Assembly: GCF_910592395.1 (NCBI RefSeq)
Contig: NC_088319.1
Location: 13,580,001 to 13,644,000, forward strand
DNA length: 64,000 nt
From: Lineus longissimus
Taxonomy: Eukaryota; Nemertea; Pilidiophora; Heteronemertea; Lineidae
Direction: 5' to 3'
The notes beneath the pieces are model-generated. The model saw only the letters and a program-made list of their open reading frames with translations, was not told the DNA's origin and did not search any database. Positions 12,544 through 25,100 of this stretch are shown piece by piece (the first letter of the stretch is position 1; each line of letters opens with the position of its first letter). Made by a program: the position numbers and the translations under genes.

Positions 12544-15500
12544 ATAAGTAAGTTGTAGTAGACCATTATCGGTATGTATCTTGTTTCAATAATTTGAAGG
12601 CCATCTCTGGTGGGAGACATTCTTACTCGAAAAACAAAGCATTTTTTTCTTGCGTGTATTCCGTTTTTTAGCCGAATCTTTAGAAAGCGATGTGGATATC
12701 CATGATAGTGTCGTGTCCTTTACAGCCTCGATTATACGCACATCTCATCCGAAAACGATGTCGGAAATTAATCAAAAGGTATTACATCGTAATTCACAAT
12801 CAAATGAAAGCAAACTCTTCTCATCACGTGAATATTTTTTTCCCATTAGTTTCAAAATTAAGCAGAGATCATCCGATAGGGTGGTTAAAAAGCGATGCAT
12901 TATTCGAGCTCAATTTGAAGCAAATGGCTTTTCACTTTAATTCTGTTTTTTATTTGTGTGATAAAGGAATTATTTGGGAGGATATGACAGGCATATTCAA
13001 TTAGCAGCCATTTTAAGGTACAAGTGCTTTATATTCTCTCTCAAATTGTGTTGTGGTAATGACGGGTAAGATATTCCGTTCCATTAAATGTGTGGGCGTA
13101 TTTTCTTTTCAGTGTGTTCAAGGGTTTTTTTCTGTATCATTAGTAATCATTTTTCTGAATGATAATGACGAGACAATGGTGTTCTGTCCCGACTTATTCT
13201 CCCTAGCCTTTTCAGTCTTCTCCATTAATTCTTTCTCATTCTGGAGTAAACTACAATTGGAAAGACTTCGCTATTTCTTTTGAGGTGTTGGTCATTTGTT
13301 TGACCACTGCTAAGTCCATATGCCAAACTACTATCCAAAGCTTTCTGGTTCGTTTGATATTTTTTGGCAAATTACAACGCCACTGAGTGCCAAGTCATCT
13401 CACAAATATTGTCGTCATCTTTTGGTTTGGAAAAGGTTGTTCCCAAAATCGCTAAAAAAAGAAAGCGAAAATTTGTCGGTTTATACTCAGAGATGTTGTG
13501 GAACATGAGAATTAGCCTGAATTTCCAGTTTTGATCTTACAACGTATTAAAGTGAAAAATAGTATGTTCGGATTCTGCACTTAGGATGAAATGTGCAGTC
13601 ACAGTTCCAGCAAGTCTGAAAACGAACAAACTATGGTACATGTAGTTAGCATCTCTAATATGACGTACGGATTCTGGTTTAGTGAGTCTACCCTGGATAT
13701 TGCGTGGGGCTGCTTCTTCTTTGGTGAAATAATGACTATTATATGTATGACAATGCTCTTTGAAGAAACTGTCATAACTGACAAAATTGGCTATCTCACT
13801 TCCTGGTAAGCTACTCCTGGATACTAAAAATACTCCTTGGGATGACAACTATTGCTAAAGTTCTGCTCTTAAAACATGCAAAGTGCCTTGTTTACGCGTC
13901 TGTTGCTCTTTGCCTTAAGTGTACTTTACGAGTCAACTTGGCTCCTTCAGGTAACTATTGGTACCCGCAGTCTTTCTGTTTCGCCATGCAATGTAACCCC
14001 CCCCCCCCCTTCCAGGTCTGGTCATCGTGAGGTCAATAGAACATATTAATCAAATAAAAAATTCCCACGGCAAAGGATGAGAAATTTGTAATGCATGACA
14101 TCATACTATTGTTATTTTAACCCAATGCTAAATGTAACCGAAAACTACCTCGGTGACCGTATAGCTGCGGTGGTTATGAAAACCTAACCTCGGGGGATAT
14201 GTAGGGTTCAATGAAAGTTGAACAGTAGGCTGAATAAAGTTTTTTTGCAATGATCAAGGCTACAGGAGCTATAATCGTGGTTAATAACCAGCGTCTACAA
14301 TAGTCGTTAATGTAGCCTATAGTTTCAACACAGATTCTCTCGCTAATGACTATACAGATGATGAAAACTAATTCTCGTGGCCCGATGACCTTTTGATTGT
14401 GTTAACTATTGTTGACTAACCCCTTTATTCTAAGTAATGCCACCAGCTTGTTGCTGATATTGCGGAAATATCATTTGCAAGCAAAAAGGTCCAAATTGGA
14501 TAGTCAATAGCTGTGCTGATAACACATCAATTCGAATTATTTGATCAGCACTCCGACCGATTCTGCTAGGAGTAAAAACCGATATTTGACAATCACTTTG
14601 CTGTGTTCATCAAGGTATAATGTTTCGTTTTTGATGCAATAAAGCGTTGTTCCTGTAAAAATCATAAAACAGTGTTTTGTTGTTGTAAATAGTTAGGAAT
14701 TGCGATGCCCATGAACGCGTGTGGCAGCTAATAGGCAGATAATGCAATCCGTACGAAACACTTTGCACTTCGTACTTCGCCGTATAAGGAGGAATCGAGG
14801 ACTTTCTCAAAAATAATTGTCTGTATTAGTATACAGTAACATACTTCGCACTTCTTGCGAAACACACGTGTTGTATTCGTTGCACGTACTCTGACCATTT
14901 TCATATATACCATTAAGGATACTCACTGCGTTATTATTCCAAACAGCTCCACACTGACAAGCTAATTCCATTACTTGCAATATTTTTTTGGCCAATGGGC
15001 CAGACCTCTTCATCTGACCAGGAATCGTTCATGTTACTATCAATAAATATCAGCATTCGATGTCGTTTTGTTTAACGGTGTTTGTGGTTTCGAATAGAAA
15101 AAACTAATCAAACCTTTCCAAGCATCTCACCTAATTATCTGGTTGATTACTTGCCTAAGATGACTTTTTTTCTTCCTACACTGTCCGGCAAATATTTTTC
15201 CTTGCGTGATTAGCCTTTTTACGAATTCAACGTTCTTAGACTTACGAGGTCGCTACAAATGGAGATCCAAAATTACCCAGGGGAATGCCCAGCTGTACAA
15301 TTAGGATGATAGTGCGCGTGCCTTTCTATATTTTATAGCATGTTTTTTAGGCTGGTCTAGTTTCTTGGAATGCGGTTACGACTGCAAACCACAAAATGTT
15401 CACGTTTCGCGAAAATTTCGCAAAAGAATAAAACTTTCACGATTTAAACTTTTTTGACGGAAAACCACTTCTCTTTCGTTTTTTCAACCCAAAAGCATTT

Positions 15501-15852
15501 TTACGACTTTTGCGACTTTAACGACTTTTTACGATTTTCGTGAATCTAGGTTATTCAATAAACCCGCGAAAAAAAGGGGAAAGTTAAGCGGTTTGTAGTA
15601 TCAGTGAGTTCTTATCATGAGTAGCTTCATCGACATTTACCTGGAAGTCATATTAACTGCTATGTATGGAAAATGACAGGGATTGTATTGGACCTTGGTT
15701 ACAGACAAAGTCTGATCGATATAACGTTTGAGTTAGGATAAGAGTCAGGGTTAGTGCCCGACTGGTGTTGCTTTCGCAGTCCGTATTTCAGACAGGATCT
15801 CCACGCAGACAACAGTCTAGAATTTCTGTTTGTTGACGGAAAGTTGGTCAGT
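12544..15852. other. Non-coding stretch with a poly(C) run
   Basis: A 13-nt C run lies at 13997-14009. Open frames of 60-104 codons near 12650-13004 and 13537-13848 overlap one another in several frames and on both strands, which marks them as chance. Nothing else could be supported. Confidence 0.45.
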
Positions 15853-16155
15853 TACGGTGGCTGGGAAAGGACATAATGCAATTTTATTTTTTCAAAATAA
15901 TCTCGGAATTCCGACTTTTTGTCTCATCATGCAATTTTATTATTGACGGCACAGCCACTGACAAGACGTGAAGAACGTCGTTAAAAGTCGGAATTCCGAG
16001 ATTATTTTGAAGAAAAAAAAATTGCATCATAGATAAAAATTTGGAATTCCGAGATTATTTTGAAAAAATAAAATTGCATTATTAGATAAAAAGTCGGAAT
16101 TCCGAGATTATTTGGAAAAAATAAAATTGCATGATGTCCCTTCCCAGCCACCGTA
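15853..16155. mobile_element. 303-bp miniature inverted-repeat transposon (MITE)
   Basis: The ends are TACGGTGGCTGGGAA...TTCCCAGCCACCGTA. The inverted repeats extend about 75 bp inward with only a few mismatches and include a palindromic GGAATTCC core. The right half carries three tandem units of about 53 bp (GGAATTCCGAG cores at 15990, 16043 and 16096) that are copies of the subterminal repeat, so the element has grown internally. GTCAG occurs at 15847-15851 and 16156-16160. It is a probable target-site duplication, although one extra T lies between it and the left end; a TA duplication cannot be excluded. It has no coding capacity and the superfamily is not assigned. Confidence 0.85.
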
Positions 16156-17325
16156 GTCAGCTGATGACTGTCACTATGATGTTAGGATGGTTGTTACACG
16201 CACGTCAGACTTGGTAACAAGCTAAGGCTACTTAGAGCTTTTTCTTGCAAAGGGTAACAGATCGTCAAAACTTTGCATCATTAATACATACACGTGTTTC
16301 TGTATGGAACCCTGCTGTGTGTCCTGTTGTCCACATTTTCATCAGGCCGAATCTAGCCAACTGATCAAGCTAACAAGCTTACTTTTTTAACAAGAAATGG
16401 GAAAGCACATTTTCTCGGGCGGCGATGAGCATGTAAAAAGTGGGCGAAAACGCTGGTCGTATGAAATCCCCTTTAATAGAAAATAGATAACGTAAACAAT
16501 TGCATCGCTTGAATATCAGATGAGACGTGGTGCAAACAGGAAGAATGATATGACTTTGTATTTCATTTAATATTTGTCATTCATTCACCACTAATGACAT
16601 AATCTTCCGTTAAGCTTTTTCAAACCATTCAAATTTCACATGGAAAGTGTCACGGCTTTAATTTTTCATGACAGCGACACTGGGATAACGAGAAGCATGT
16701 AATTGGAGAGAAACAAATTCCATTTTCATTGGCTGTCAATCACATTTGTATTAGTATTGACTGTCACGTGCTTCCGATTCGACTTAGCAGACACTGATTA
16801 CAGGCGGTTTTGAATTTCAAGAGATTCAAAACGTGATGAAATAGATGACAGAGCAATCCGTTTCGCATCCTTACCGCGGAACCGATTGTCTGGAGTTGGT
16901 GGACATGCATGTCACAGAAAATTGATTATCTTTAGAATTCCTATTGTAACAGGTTGGACACTTTCGACACGTTTGATAGAGATCGTAATTGATCGATCGG
17001 TCTGAATCAACAGCATGATAAAGAAGAGAATATACACTCGTCTGCTAATGTTATTTTCTCAACGATAACGTCAAACGAGCATGTAAATTGATGACATAAG
17101 CTACGCCGGCCCGATTAAGTTTCACGAAGCTAACAATGTGTCTGTACTCATCTCATCTGAACTATTCACGTCTTTACAATGGATGCGAGTTTCCTGGCCT
17201 GTCCATACTAGTCACCGAGAGGCCACCATGAATCCCCTATAGGTCATGCCTCCTCTGATGTAGGGATTTTGAATGGATACTCCTTGTTTAATCTATATTA
17301 TCCTCAGTTGGTTATGCTACGAATC
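16156..17325. other. Non-coding stretch
   Basis: Nothing beyond ordinary AT-rich non-coding sequence was seen. Confidence 0.4.
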
Positions 17326-17329
17326 ATTG

Positions 17330-17800
17330 CCGTCAACAAACTGCTTTCTGATGATATGTTGGAATTAGTCGCTCATGCACTCACTTGACAGTGTTCCTGG
17401 GGATCGCTTAGCACGTATAGCATTATAACTGTTCGCCAGTCTCGATAAGCGTGACGTCGAGCTGCTGGCAATGTCAACATATTGGCAGTCATTCACGCAA
17501 TTAACCGATAGCGTGTCTCCTGAGGACGCGATTGTGATATTGTCCCCATATGATCACTTAGTACCTGTGGTACGTAAAGAGTTATCACAGTCCGCTGGTC
17601 TCGTATTGGCACACCGAGATACCAGCAGCTATAAGAGGATGCTGTTTACATCAATGCTTGACGGATTACCTTGTCTCACGAGGACGTGGTTGTGACATTG
17701 TCCCCGTATTATCGCTTTACGTTTATGTTAAATCTTTTTTGTGTTCTGAAAACATGCTCTATTTTTATGTCTTTCAGTTCTTGGATTACTGTGACAATAT
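17330..17800 (+). pseudogene. Possible decayed coding relic with repeated units
   Basis: Translating this stretch while allowing frame changes gives a coding-like series whose units share a pattern: LSDDMLELVA (about 17345), VPGDRLARIA (about 17393), VSPEDAIVILSPY (about 17513) and LSHEDVVVTLSPY (about 17671). The last two units are 158 bp apart and aligned codon by codon, with several synonymous or conservative differences. Because 158 is not a multiple of three, they sit in different frames, as expected after an indel in a once-open repeat protein. The longest piece still open is 17471-17695. I do not recognise the family. Chance similarity in a diverged DNA tandem repeat is the alternative. 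Confidence 0.3.
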
Positions 17801-20248
17801 AATCAACGGATAATACGTGTCCTTAGGTAGGTTTAGGGATTCTCTCTCCATGTGTATTGCATCATTTTGATACTTCATCCGCAATAACCTACATTTTAAA
17901 TTCATATATATCTGCCTTTATTGCCCTGTAACTCGTTCATGCTGATATGCAAGCATTGCTGATCCCTCTTTTGTTGTGTTTATAATTTGTCGGCTTTAAA
18001 CAACGTAGTCTTTGAAATCTCTTGACTTTTATAGCTTTTATCGCATTAATAGCTGACATCTATGGCATTTATAGGCAGGGCACTCTCTGCCCCTAGTACA
18101 TATACATGTAAATGTACCGATGGTTCATTGCATTTGTGTCAACAACAAAAAATGCGGATGTTCCACGCTGTGTTATGCAACGGCGCACTAGATTTTAGCT
18201 GCATGCTATTTAAATCGAGCCTGGTAAATGCAAGACCCGCAGCAGTACATTACTGGTCTCTGATTTCGGAATGAATAATTGTTCCGAGGGGGACACTTCC
18301 AATGACTAAGTTGAGTCAATCGCAAGAGGTCATGCCCGGGAAAACGGTTAGCTGATTGACTGTTGCTGAGGTTTTCCGGTCTCCGGTCTGTGTGACGCAT
18401 AGCGAAAAGCAACCATTATCATCGCCATCAATTGTGTAGGACAACATTCACATTGATGAGGGCAATGCTAGATGCCCACGTCAGTCAAATTAGCCTCATC
18501 ATGATCTTTGACTCGAACACGCGCATTGTTTTTCGGTCACGGTGACTGGGGAATGTTGCCGAAGCAAACCTTGACTTACCGTGGTTCGGTCATAGCTGGG
18601 TCGTGGCTTTCTTTCTTGGTTTATGTAGTTCATACGAAGCTGGAGGAATTAGTTGTCTCAACGAACTTCACAAAGGATGACTCCTAATTCATTTGCAGTT
18701 AGGGGTTTTGGACGAAATGACTGTTCCACCGGAGTGGTGTAATAGTTTAAAGCAACAGTTAATAGTTCCAGATGGCTCCAGAAGAAAAAAGCGCGGCACT
18801 CACTTAATGTATTGCTTCTGTGCGATGGATATGTTCCATTATCACTAATAACTATAATTAAATATAACTAGAGTGACAAACGGGAGCCAATCTAAAATAA
18901 CGACCTTAATTTACAATAAGGCAACATGAAGCAAGATACTAACTTTTTTCTTTCTGAAGAGCACTCCTCATTGGCTAGCCTGGGTAGAGTTAGTCGGGCA
19001 GTCCATCAAACAAACACAGTCACAGACAGCACTGCCGCATCCTGATTACTTAATAGAATTTACAAAATACATCAGCGCATTTCGTAATGATGCACCCCGC
19101 CACAAAAGAAGAACCAATGTCGAAAATATCCAATGACTCTTATAAAGCTAGACGAACTTGTGTCTCAGGAAAGGGCGGCCTCCATATCCGGTGGCGTTTA
19201 AAATGCGAGCAGAAATACTTCCAAAATGTTTTTAGGTCGTTATAAATGCTCACTGCATGTTACCACGCTAATGAAAAGTGCATTTCCAATCTACTGACTC
19301 TTTAAAGACGATTTTTAACCTCTTTGATGTTTCAATTCCGTTATTGCTAGTCTGGAAAACAAAAGCCATTATGCGATTAGAACGTCTGGGAACTGCTGCC
19401 GTCTCTCTTGTTCTTCTTTTATTCCTGTATTTTCGGAGTTTGCCGGGACTTGCATGACATGATTCGTCATTTGTAATCACATACTCGAAGTTATTGCTTC
19501 AGACATGTTTGCTTCAGACATGTCTTGTTGTTGCTCTCGTAGATACATGCAAAATGAGAAACAACAAAACTAATACATGTACATGTACTTTGTTTGAAGG
19601 AATTTTCTTTGAAAAGGTATTTTGCCATTGGTGAGAAAACTCATTATGACGGCATGATCCATATGCGAGAGTCTCAGTCGCTATTGGTGTATATCCGGAT
19701 GGTTGTCGGTACAGGTGATTCATCTCAGCATGATAATCGGTGTCGTGCATCGTAACACCGGTTTCCAACCCAAGGGACACCATCATACCGCATGTGCTGT
19801 TTTCTTTTTTCTCTGAATTTGTCTCACGCAAAATGAAATTAGCAACCAACATCAACAGGGAACCAGCGATCATCGATCATTCTAGCTTTGAAGTGGTCAT
19901 TAGCCGAAGAGCTTCTGGTGACAATGTCATCGGTAATTGTGTTTACTTAGCACTGCGCCGCTTTGATATGATTTTTAAAATCTACATTTATATCAGTTAG
20001 GTCTCCGTTGTGACTGTGTACCGTCCGCTGATCGAAAAAATGACGAAACAGTTCTGTGGCTAGAGGTTGAGGCGATCGCTAATGGTTACAAAAAGGTGAT
20101 TTTCATGCAAGTTGTGGCCGATGTTGTTTCCCTCCCCAAAAAGGCGTTTACGCCCAACCCCACGACCGTAACAACGAAAGAAGCCATTTAGAATAAGCTT
20201 CTGGCGGCACGCTTTATTAGTAGGTAACTTGTTGACCTACTCGATGTG
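17801..20248. other. Non-coding stretch
   Basis: No gene supported. A TACATGTACATGTA-type palindromic patch lies at about 19573-19588. The 119-codon minus-strand frame near 19514-19873 is interleaved with an 86-codon plus-strand frame, and neither shows a domain. Confidence 0.4.
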
Positions 20249-20329
20249 TGTTTGTTATTGTTTGAAGCAAGTGGTTTAATCAAGGAAATTGTATTGATAA
20301 ATCTCTCTTGCTTCAACCAATAACAAACA
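20249..20329. repeat. Inverted repeat, 23-bp arms with one mismatch
   Basis: The arms TGTTTGTTATTG...GAAGCAAG (20249-20271) and CTTGCTTC...CAATAACAAACA (20307-20329) pair over 22 of 23 positions around a 35-bp loop. A second, smaller hairpin (GTAGGT/ACCTAC) sits immediately to the left at about 20219-20240. It is a possible foldback remnant with no other hallmark. Confidence 0.6.
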
Positions 20330-21189
20330 GTCGTGAGTAAGCTGTATTGATACAGCAAGTTGTGATGAAGTTGTGTACCGAGAGTCCCATGACAATATTT
20401 TTCAGTAAACTCTTTTTGCAAATTCCTTTGTTTACCTGAGCTGCGGCTTTCCGTCTGAATCGAAATCTTTTGCATTTTGGGCTGCCACAAAAAATGTGTA
20501 TTTCTTGAGAAAAAACAGTAATGATTAGAATTATATCACTTTCAAGTTCATTTCAGTGGTTGCCTTTACTCGCATTTAGCTTCTGTGTCGACACGTACAA
20601 CATTCACACTTACGCTAGATTCACCAGCGTTATCGACACACGTAGTCTCTAGATATCTCTATTTTTTCAAAACTCTTTGTACCAATCACTTCTATAAAAT
20701 GCCTCATGTTACTGTAAAGTAATGCTATACTAATATGCTGTTTGCCATTATGTATGTCTTTATTCGTTCAGTCACGCTACCATTGTTAAAGCATCGCTAT
20801 ACTATTTCATTATTTGTCTCTTGCTGTTATATCATCTACAAACATGAATACAGCTATGTACATGTACATGCACTAGCAATAATTCCACGGTGTATAACTT
20901 CTTGTTGTATTAATGGCGTCGTGTATAACAAAAGAAACCCGGCCAAGTGAGAAATAATGAGGGAAATATTTTCTTTCACCGGGATCCTAAAATCGCATCC
21001 GTATCAGTTAGTGGTTCTCCTTGATTTATTATCAAGAGCATCCAATGGCCTCTCCTGGCTAATTTCTTGCCATCTATAACACGTCTAAGAGCTTTCATTG
21101 GCTGACTGATTGATTTCATGTAAAAGTAGCAGGTTACGGTTGTTAATTATATATAATGGTAATAGTGACAATAGTGCTGCCGATAGGCA
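20330..21189. other. Non-coding stretch
   Basis: Only a GTACATGTACATG patch near 20856-20870 was noted. Confidence 0.4.
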
Positions 21190-21891
21190 ATAAATCTGGC
21201 TTGATTGGTCCGGGCTCACTTGACCAAAACGTGTTTTGTTTAGGCTAATGTCGTATTACAGGCTACAGCGATCACCAAATCAGTACAGCAGGCTTAGCTT
21301 AATCTACTCACGGTGTCCGATTAAAGACTAAAGTATTGTATTCGTACACGATATTGCTCATGCATAACTAACTTGGGTTGTCGTATTCGCAGTTAATCTG
21401 GTAGATTAAAGGGGTGGCGGGTGATTTCATAATACGCTGTTACCCCTGCTGCCTGCCTGAACAACTGCAAAAGTATTCACTGCGATTAGTCATGCATGAG
21501 CGAAATCGCGTACGAATAACATAATTTTGTCGTTGATCGGATACTATGATACTGATCTAGCTAATGACCGCATTTCTGTCGCTGCCTGGTTTATATGAGG
21601 TCGCCAATCGGATAGGACATATTGAAAGACTTGGCGAATCTGGTAAAAGCCAAAGTTAACCTCTCACTGGCTTATCGTGTCAAATGTCAGAATATCAGAA
21701 ATATCAGAATTCGTGAATGAGAATAATGTCATCGAGTTGTGCAGGAATAAATCTCCAGTTATTTGCCAGGGGTTATTTGACCAAACCGGTATTCGTTAGG
21801 CTAATGCCGTAAAACATGCCTTGGGCTCGATCGCCATCATTAGATCGAGAAGGTGTCGAGCTATTATATACTGACCTAATGACCACATTTC
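21190..21891. repeat. Diverged duplication with shared GCTAATG blocks
   Basis: The segments 21190-21285 and 21747-21835 align in order: AATAAATCT, TTGACCAAA, a GTTAGGCTAATG-CGTA block and GCGATC/TCGATCGCC. Downstream of each lies CTAATGACC[AG]CATTTC (21561-21576 and 21876-21891), but at unequal distances, so insertions or deletions have occurred since. This is an old duplication of a non-coding unit and its function is unknown. Confidence 0.4.
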
Positions 21892-22031
21892 GTCGTTGGC
21901 TGGTTGATGAGGTGTGATTATTGAGTTGCTGATCGGAGACACATTATGATCGGCATTATATGCTTGCCTGGTCTGGTGTTATAGCCGCAGGTTACCACAT
22001 AATACACCGATTCGTCATATATTGAGGAAGG

Positions 22032-22134
22032 CCAGAGTCTTTACTAAAAGACTCTGGTTGCTACAGAACGTAGAACCCGGGAGCTAGATACGCACCCAAT
22101 TTTCTTCGTCAACCGACGACCACATAGGTCGTCG
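22032..22134. repeat. Pair of perfect short hairpins
   Basis: CCAGAGTCTTT-ACTA-AAAGACTCTGG at 22032-22057 is a perfect 11-bp stem with a 4-nt loop. CGACGACC-ACATA-GGTCGTCG at 22114-22134 is a perfect 8-bp stem. They are only 56 bp apart. No function can be assigned; they could be protein-binding palindromes or structured RNA. Confidence 0.5.
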
Positions 22135-25100
22135 AACCGCTTACGATGCCATTATAATGATCGATGCATGCCGTGACTCCTCGCAGTGTTTTTTACGCCT
22201 ATTTTTTATTGCCTACTGCGGGTTAGCAAATAGTTTTGGGGTAATTGGCTTGTGGCTAAGTAATGGTACAGCCAAGTTCTACACCTTATCATCAACATAA
22301 CTTGCCAACTGGCTTCCAACGCCTTACTGGGAACATTTGAGCTTTTGAAAACACTGCTGCGTTCCGGGCAGGGAAGTGTTGATAGACAAAGGACAAATTG
22401 AGAAAAAACCATCCTGGCACGAGCAGCACAGGAGTATACAAACACCATTTGGGCCCCTACGAAACAACCATCTACAGCTTTCGCAAAATATTTTAGTGCA
22501 GCCACCTGAGGTGAATACTGAGTGATGACATTATACATTTCACAGTCCCCATGTGGACACGAAGAATAAGCTGTGCACAAGACTGCGCTCTGTTTTGAAG
22601 ACAGTGAACGAAAGATATCGTCTGAGACGGGCAAGACGGAAATGTGGAATTACAATATTTGTAGAACTAATGACAATTATTATAACGCACTTTTTTGCGT
22701 CAATATCACGTCGATCTCTTCTGTCATCGTAAATAGCAAAAGTCGTCTAACCATAAGAAATAGTCCGAATTTTCTAACATGCCATTCAAGAAACAACTGA
22801 CCCGATACAGTGGTATAGCAGTCTGAAACTAGTTAGTTGGCTAAACTTTCTCGCAATCCATCAAGATGAATTTGAGTTCCTCTGAATAAAAACAATATTT
22901 CGTTCAAGTGAAATAAGGCAGAAAATAGATTCCTGCAATCTACTTATCGGGAATTTACTGAGAAAAAAGTCTGCAGAACACTCTCGGTCGATATACCTGC
23001 GAAAATAAGCCAATTCCATTTATCTGGAAAGTATTATTTATTTGTTGTATTTATTGGGGAAAATCGTTTAAAAATTAGGTACCAAACATAACTGAGAAGC
23101 CCTTGTATATTTTTGTTTGTAAAACAAAATAAAAGGATAAACCAGCCAATAAAACAATATCGTGCATATATGGTATTGGTTTTTTCGGAAATTAGGAAAA
23201 AAATATTTAAAACGTTTTCTAAAAGTCATAATTGGTTTTAAAAATTATCTTTCAAAGAATACATTCGTAGAGGCCCCACTCGTCATCGCCTTAAGTCATA
23301 AACATCATTCTAAATCCGTTTCAATATTCATTTCGGAATTCATAAGTATTCTTGTCACTTTTAAACCAATTACTTTCACAATCCCAACTTTATTGTGTGT
23401 GTCTGTAAAACAAAGGACTTTGTTGGCAGGGAGTTATATGAATTTCTAGCTTAATTCATCGAACACCGATATCGCATGTTTGAAGTACGCGCCGTGTTCA
23501 CCGTTCAATACACTCCGAAATAATTGCTGGAGATAATGGTTGTGGTCCGCAAAATGGTATCTATTTAATATTGAGGTTGCCAACATCACGCAAGTGTTAT
23601 GATTGTGACGCCTACGTCTGTGGTGATTTAGGCACAGATGCAGGTGGTGACAGTCGCTTCTGTCATGAACCTCGCCTTATCTTCCGACCCATGTACACTA
23701 CCAAATAAGTAGAACGCCTGGACTCGGCGATGCACCAACCGTACATTTTACTACTTAGCCCACACGATGATTGGTGAGAGATCACTAATGTTTCCAGTGT
23801 TTCGAAGGTCGAGACAAATACAAGAAATGTAATGCATATATTGTTCCCGTGGTCTTCTTGAATCACGCTATTTTTATGGTAATAGTATTTTAAATTATTT
23901 TATTTGTCTGTTAGTTGAGTCGCGTTTCTCTCGTGAAACTTTTTTTATCGCTGATCGGTTGAACTCACGATACAATGCTAATTTAATTTGATATATGTCC
24001 CCCATTCTCTGTAATTCCTTCATTAATTGTTACGTTTGATATCTAATTCATAAATGCGTTTCCAGTTGAAGTTGATATCAAAGTTAGCCCGAAGGCTAAA
24101 CAGATAAGCTTTGTTTCATCTGACGGTGTTTTTGATGAGTTGTTTGCATGCGTGCAATCAATCGCTTTGCGGTAACTTTCCCTTTTCGAGCCGCTTGTGG
24201 CATTGAGAGAAAAATGACTGCGGAAAAAACACCTTTTCGTCATTTGTTTTTCATTTAAGTTGTTCTTAAGCTGTCTACTGGCTAGGTAAGATAAGTACAA
24301 TGTCAGATAATGTGATGCCCTTAATGGCTTTCTCATTGAGTAACTAATCTGTCGAGGTGTTTTTCTCCAAATACAAACTTGAATTATTGCAGGATGAAAA
24401 AGATATCTGATATCTGAATATCTGAATCGCTTCTCAACCGACTGCACGTCGTATCATTTTAATGTAATTTTGTGAATTATAGCCCATATTGATAACTCAA
24501 ATCTGCTGTGTGCCTACCTTTGTCAGAACTGTTGACAGGCGGCCACAAATTTACATTTTGTCAGACCTCGCCGGACGTATCTAGGCTTTGTCGTACTTAC
24601 CCAGGTGTCGTTGCTATACATGTACCACATTTTAATGCAACTTCGCAACGTCTTATTTTCGCAAATAAACTGCGGTTTTTTTCGGGCGAAGTTCAAAATG
24701 GCGACTGATCTGCTGACTTTAGTCTGCCATCTTTACTAATCTCGAAACCAGCTTAAATTGCGTAACTGCATTGGCTAATTTGATTTACGCGATCGACACC
24801 AACAAAATTGGACGAGCTTCGGATTTTCCATCTGCTGCCCATTAATTAGAAAGTGCCTTCCAATTAAAATTGTACGAGATATTGGCAAAATAAGAAGAAA
24901 GTGAAATACGATGAGCGTAAATTAAATTAGTTTCCTCGCCATTCTCTCTGACGCTTATTGTCCTTTAAACAGCTATTCAGCACTATCTATAGACAAACCG
25001 TCTTTGTAATTTTACATCCGAATATTCTCCAAGGACACTAGTCGTAAAGGGAGATTTACGTTGCAATTATATCAGCCGCAGTTTCTGATGAAGAGTTTAG

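Noticed and set aside
22206-22634. 142-codon minus-strand frame with ATG and a poly(A)-like signal right after the stop
   Set aside because: No recognisable domain. At about 5-6% stop codons per position, roughly two frames this long are expected by chance in 64 kb over six frames.
24043-24447. 134-codon minus-strand frame
   Set aside because: No domain or membrane pattern; composition as in the surrounding non-coding DNA.
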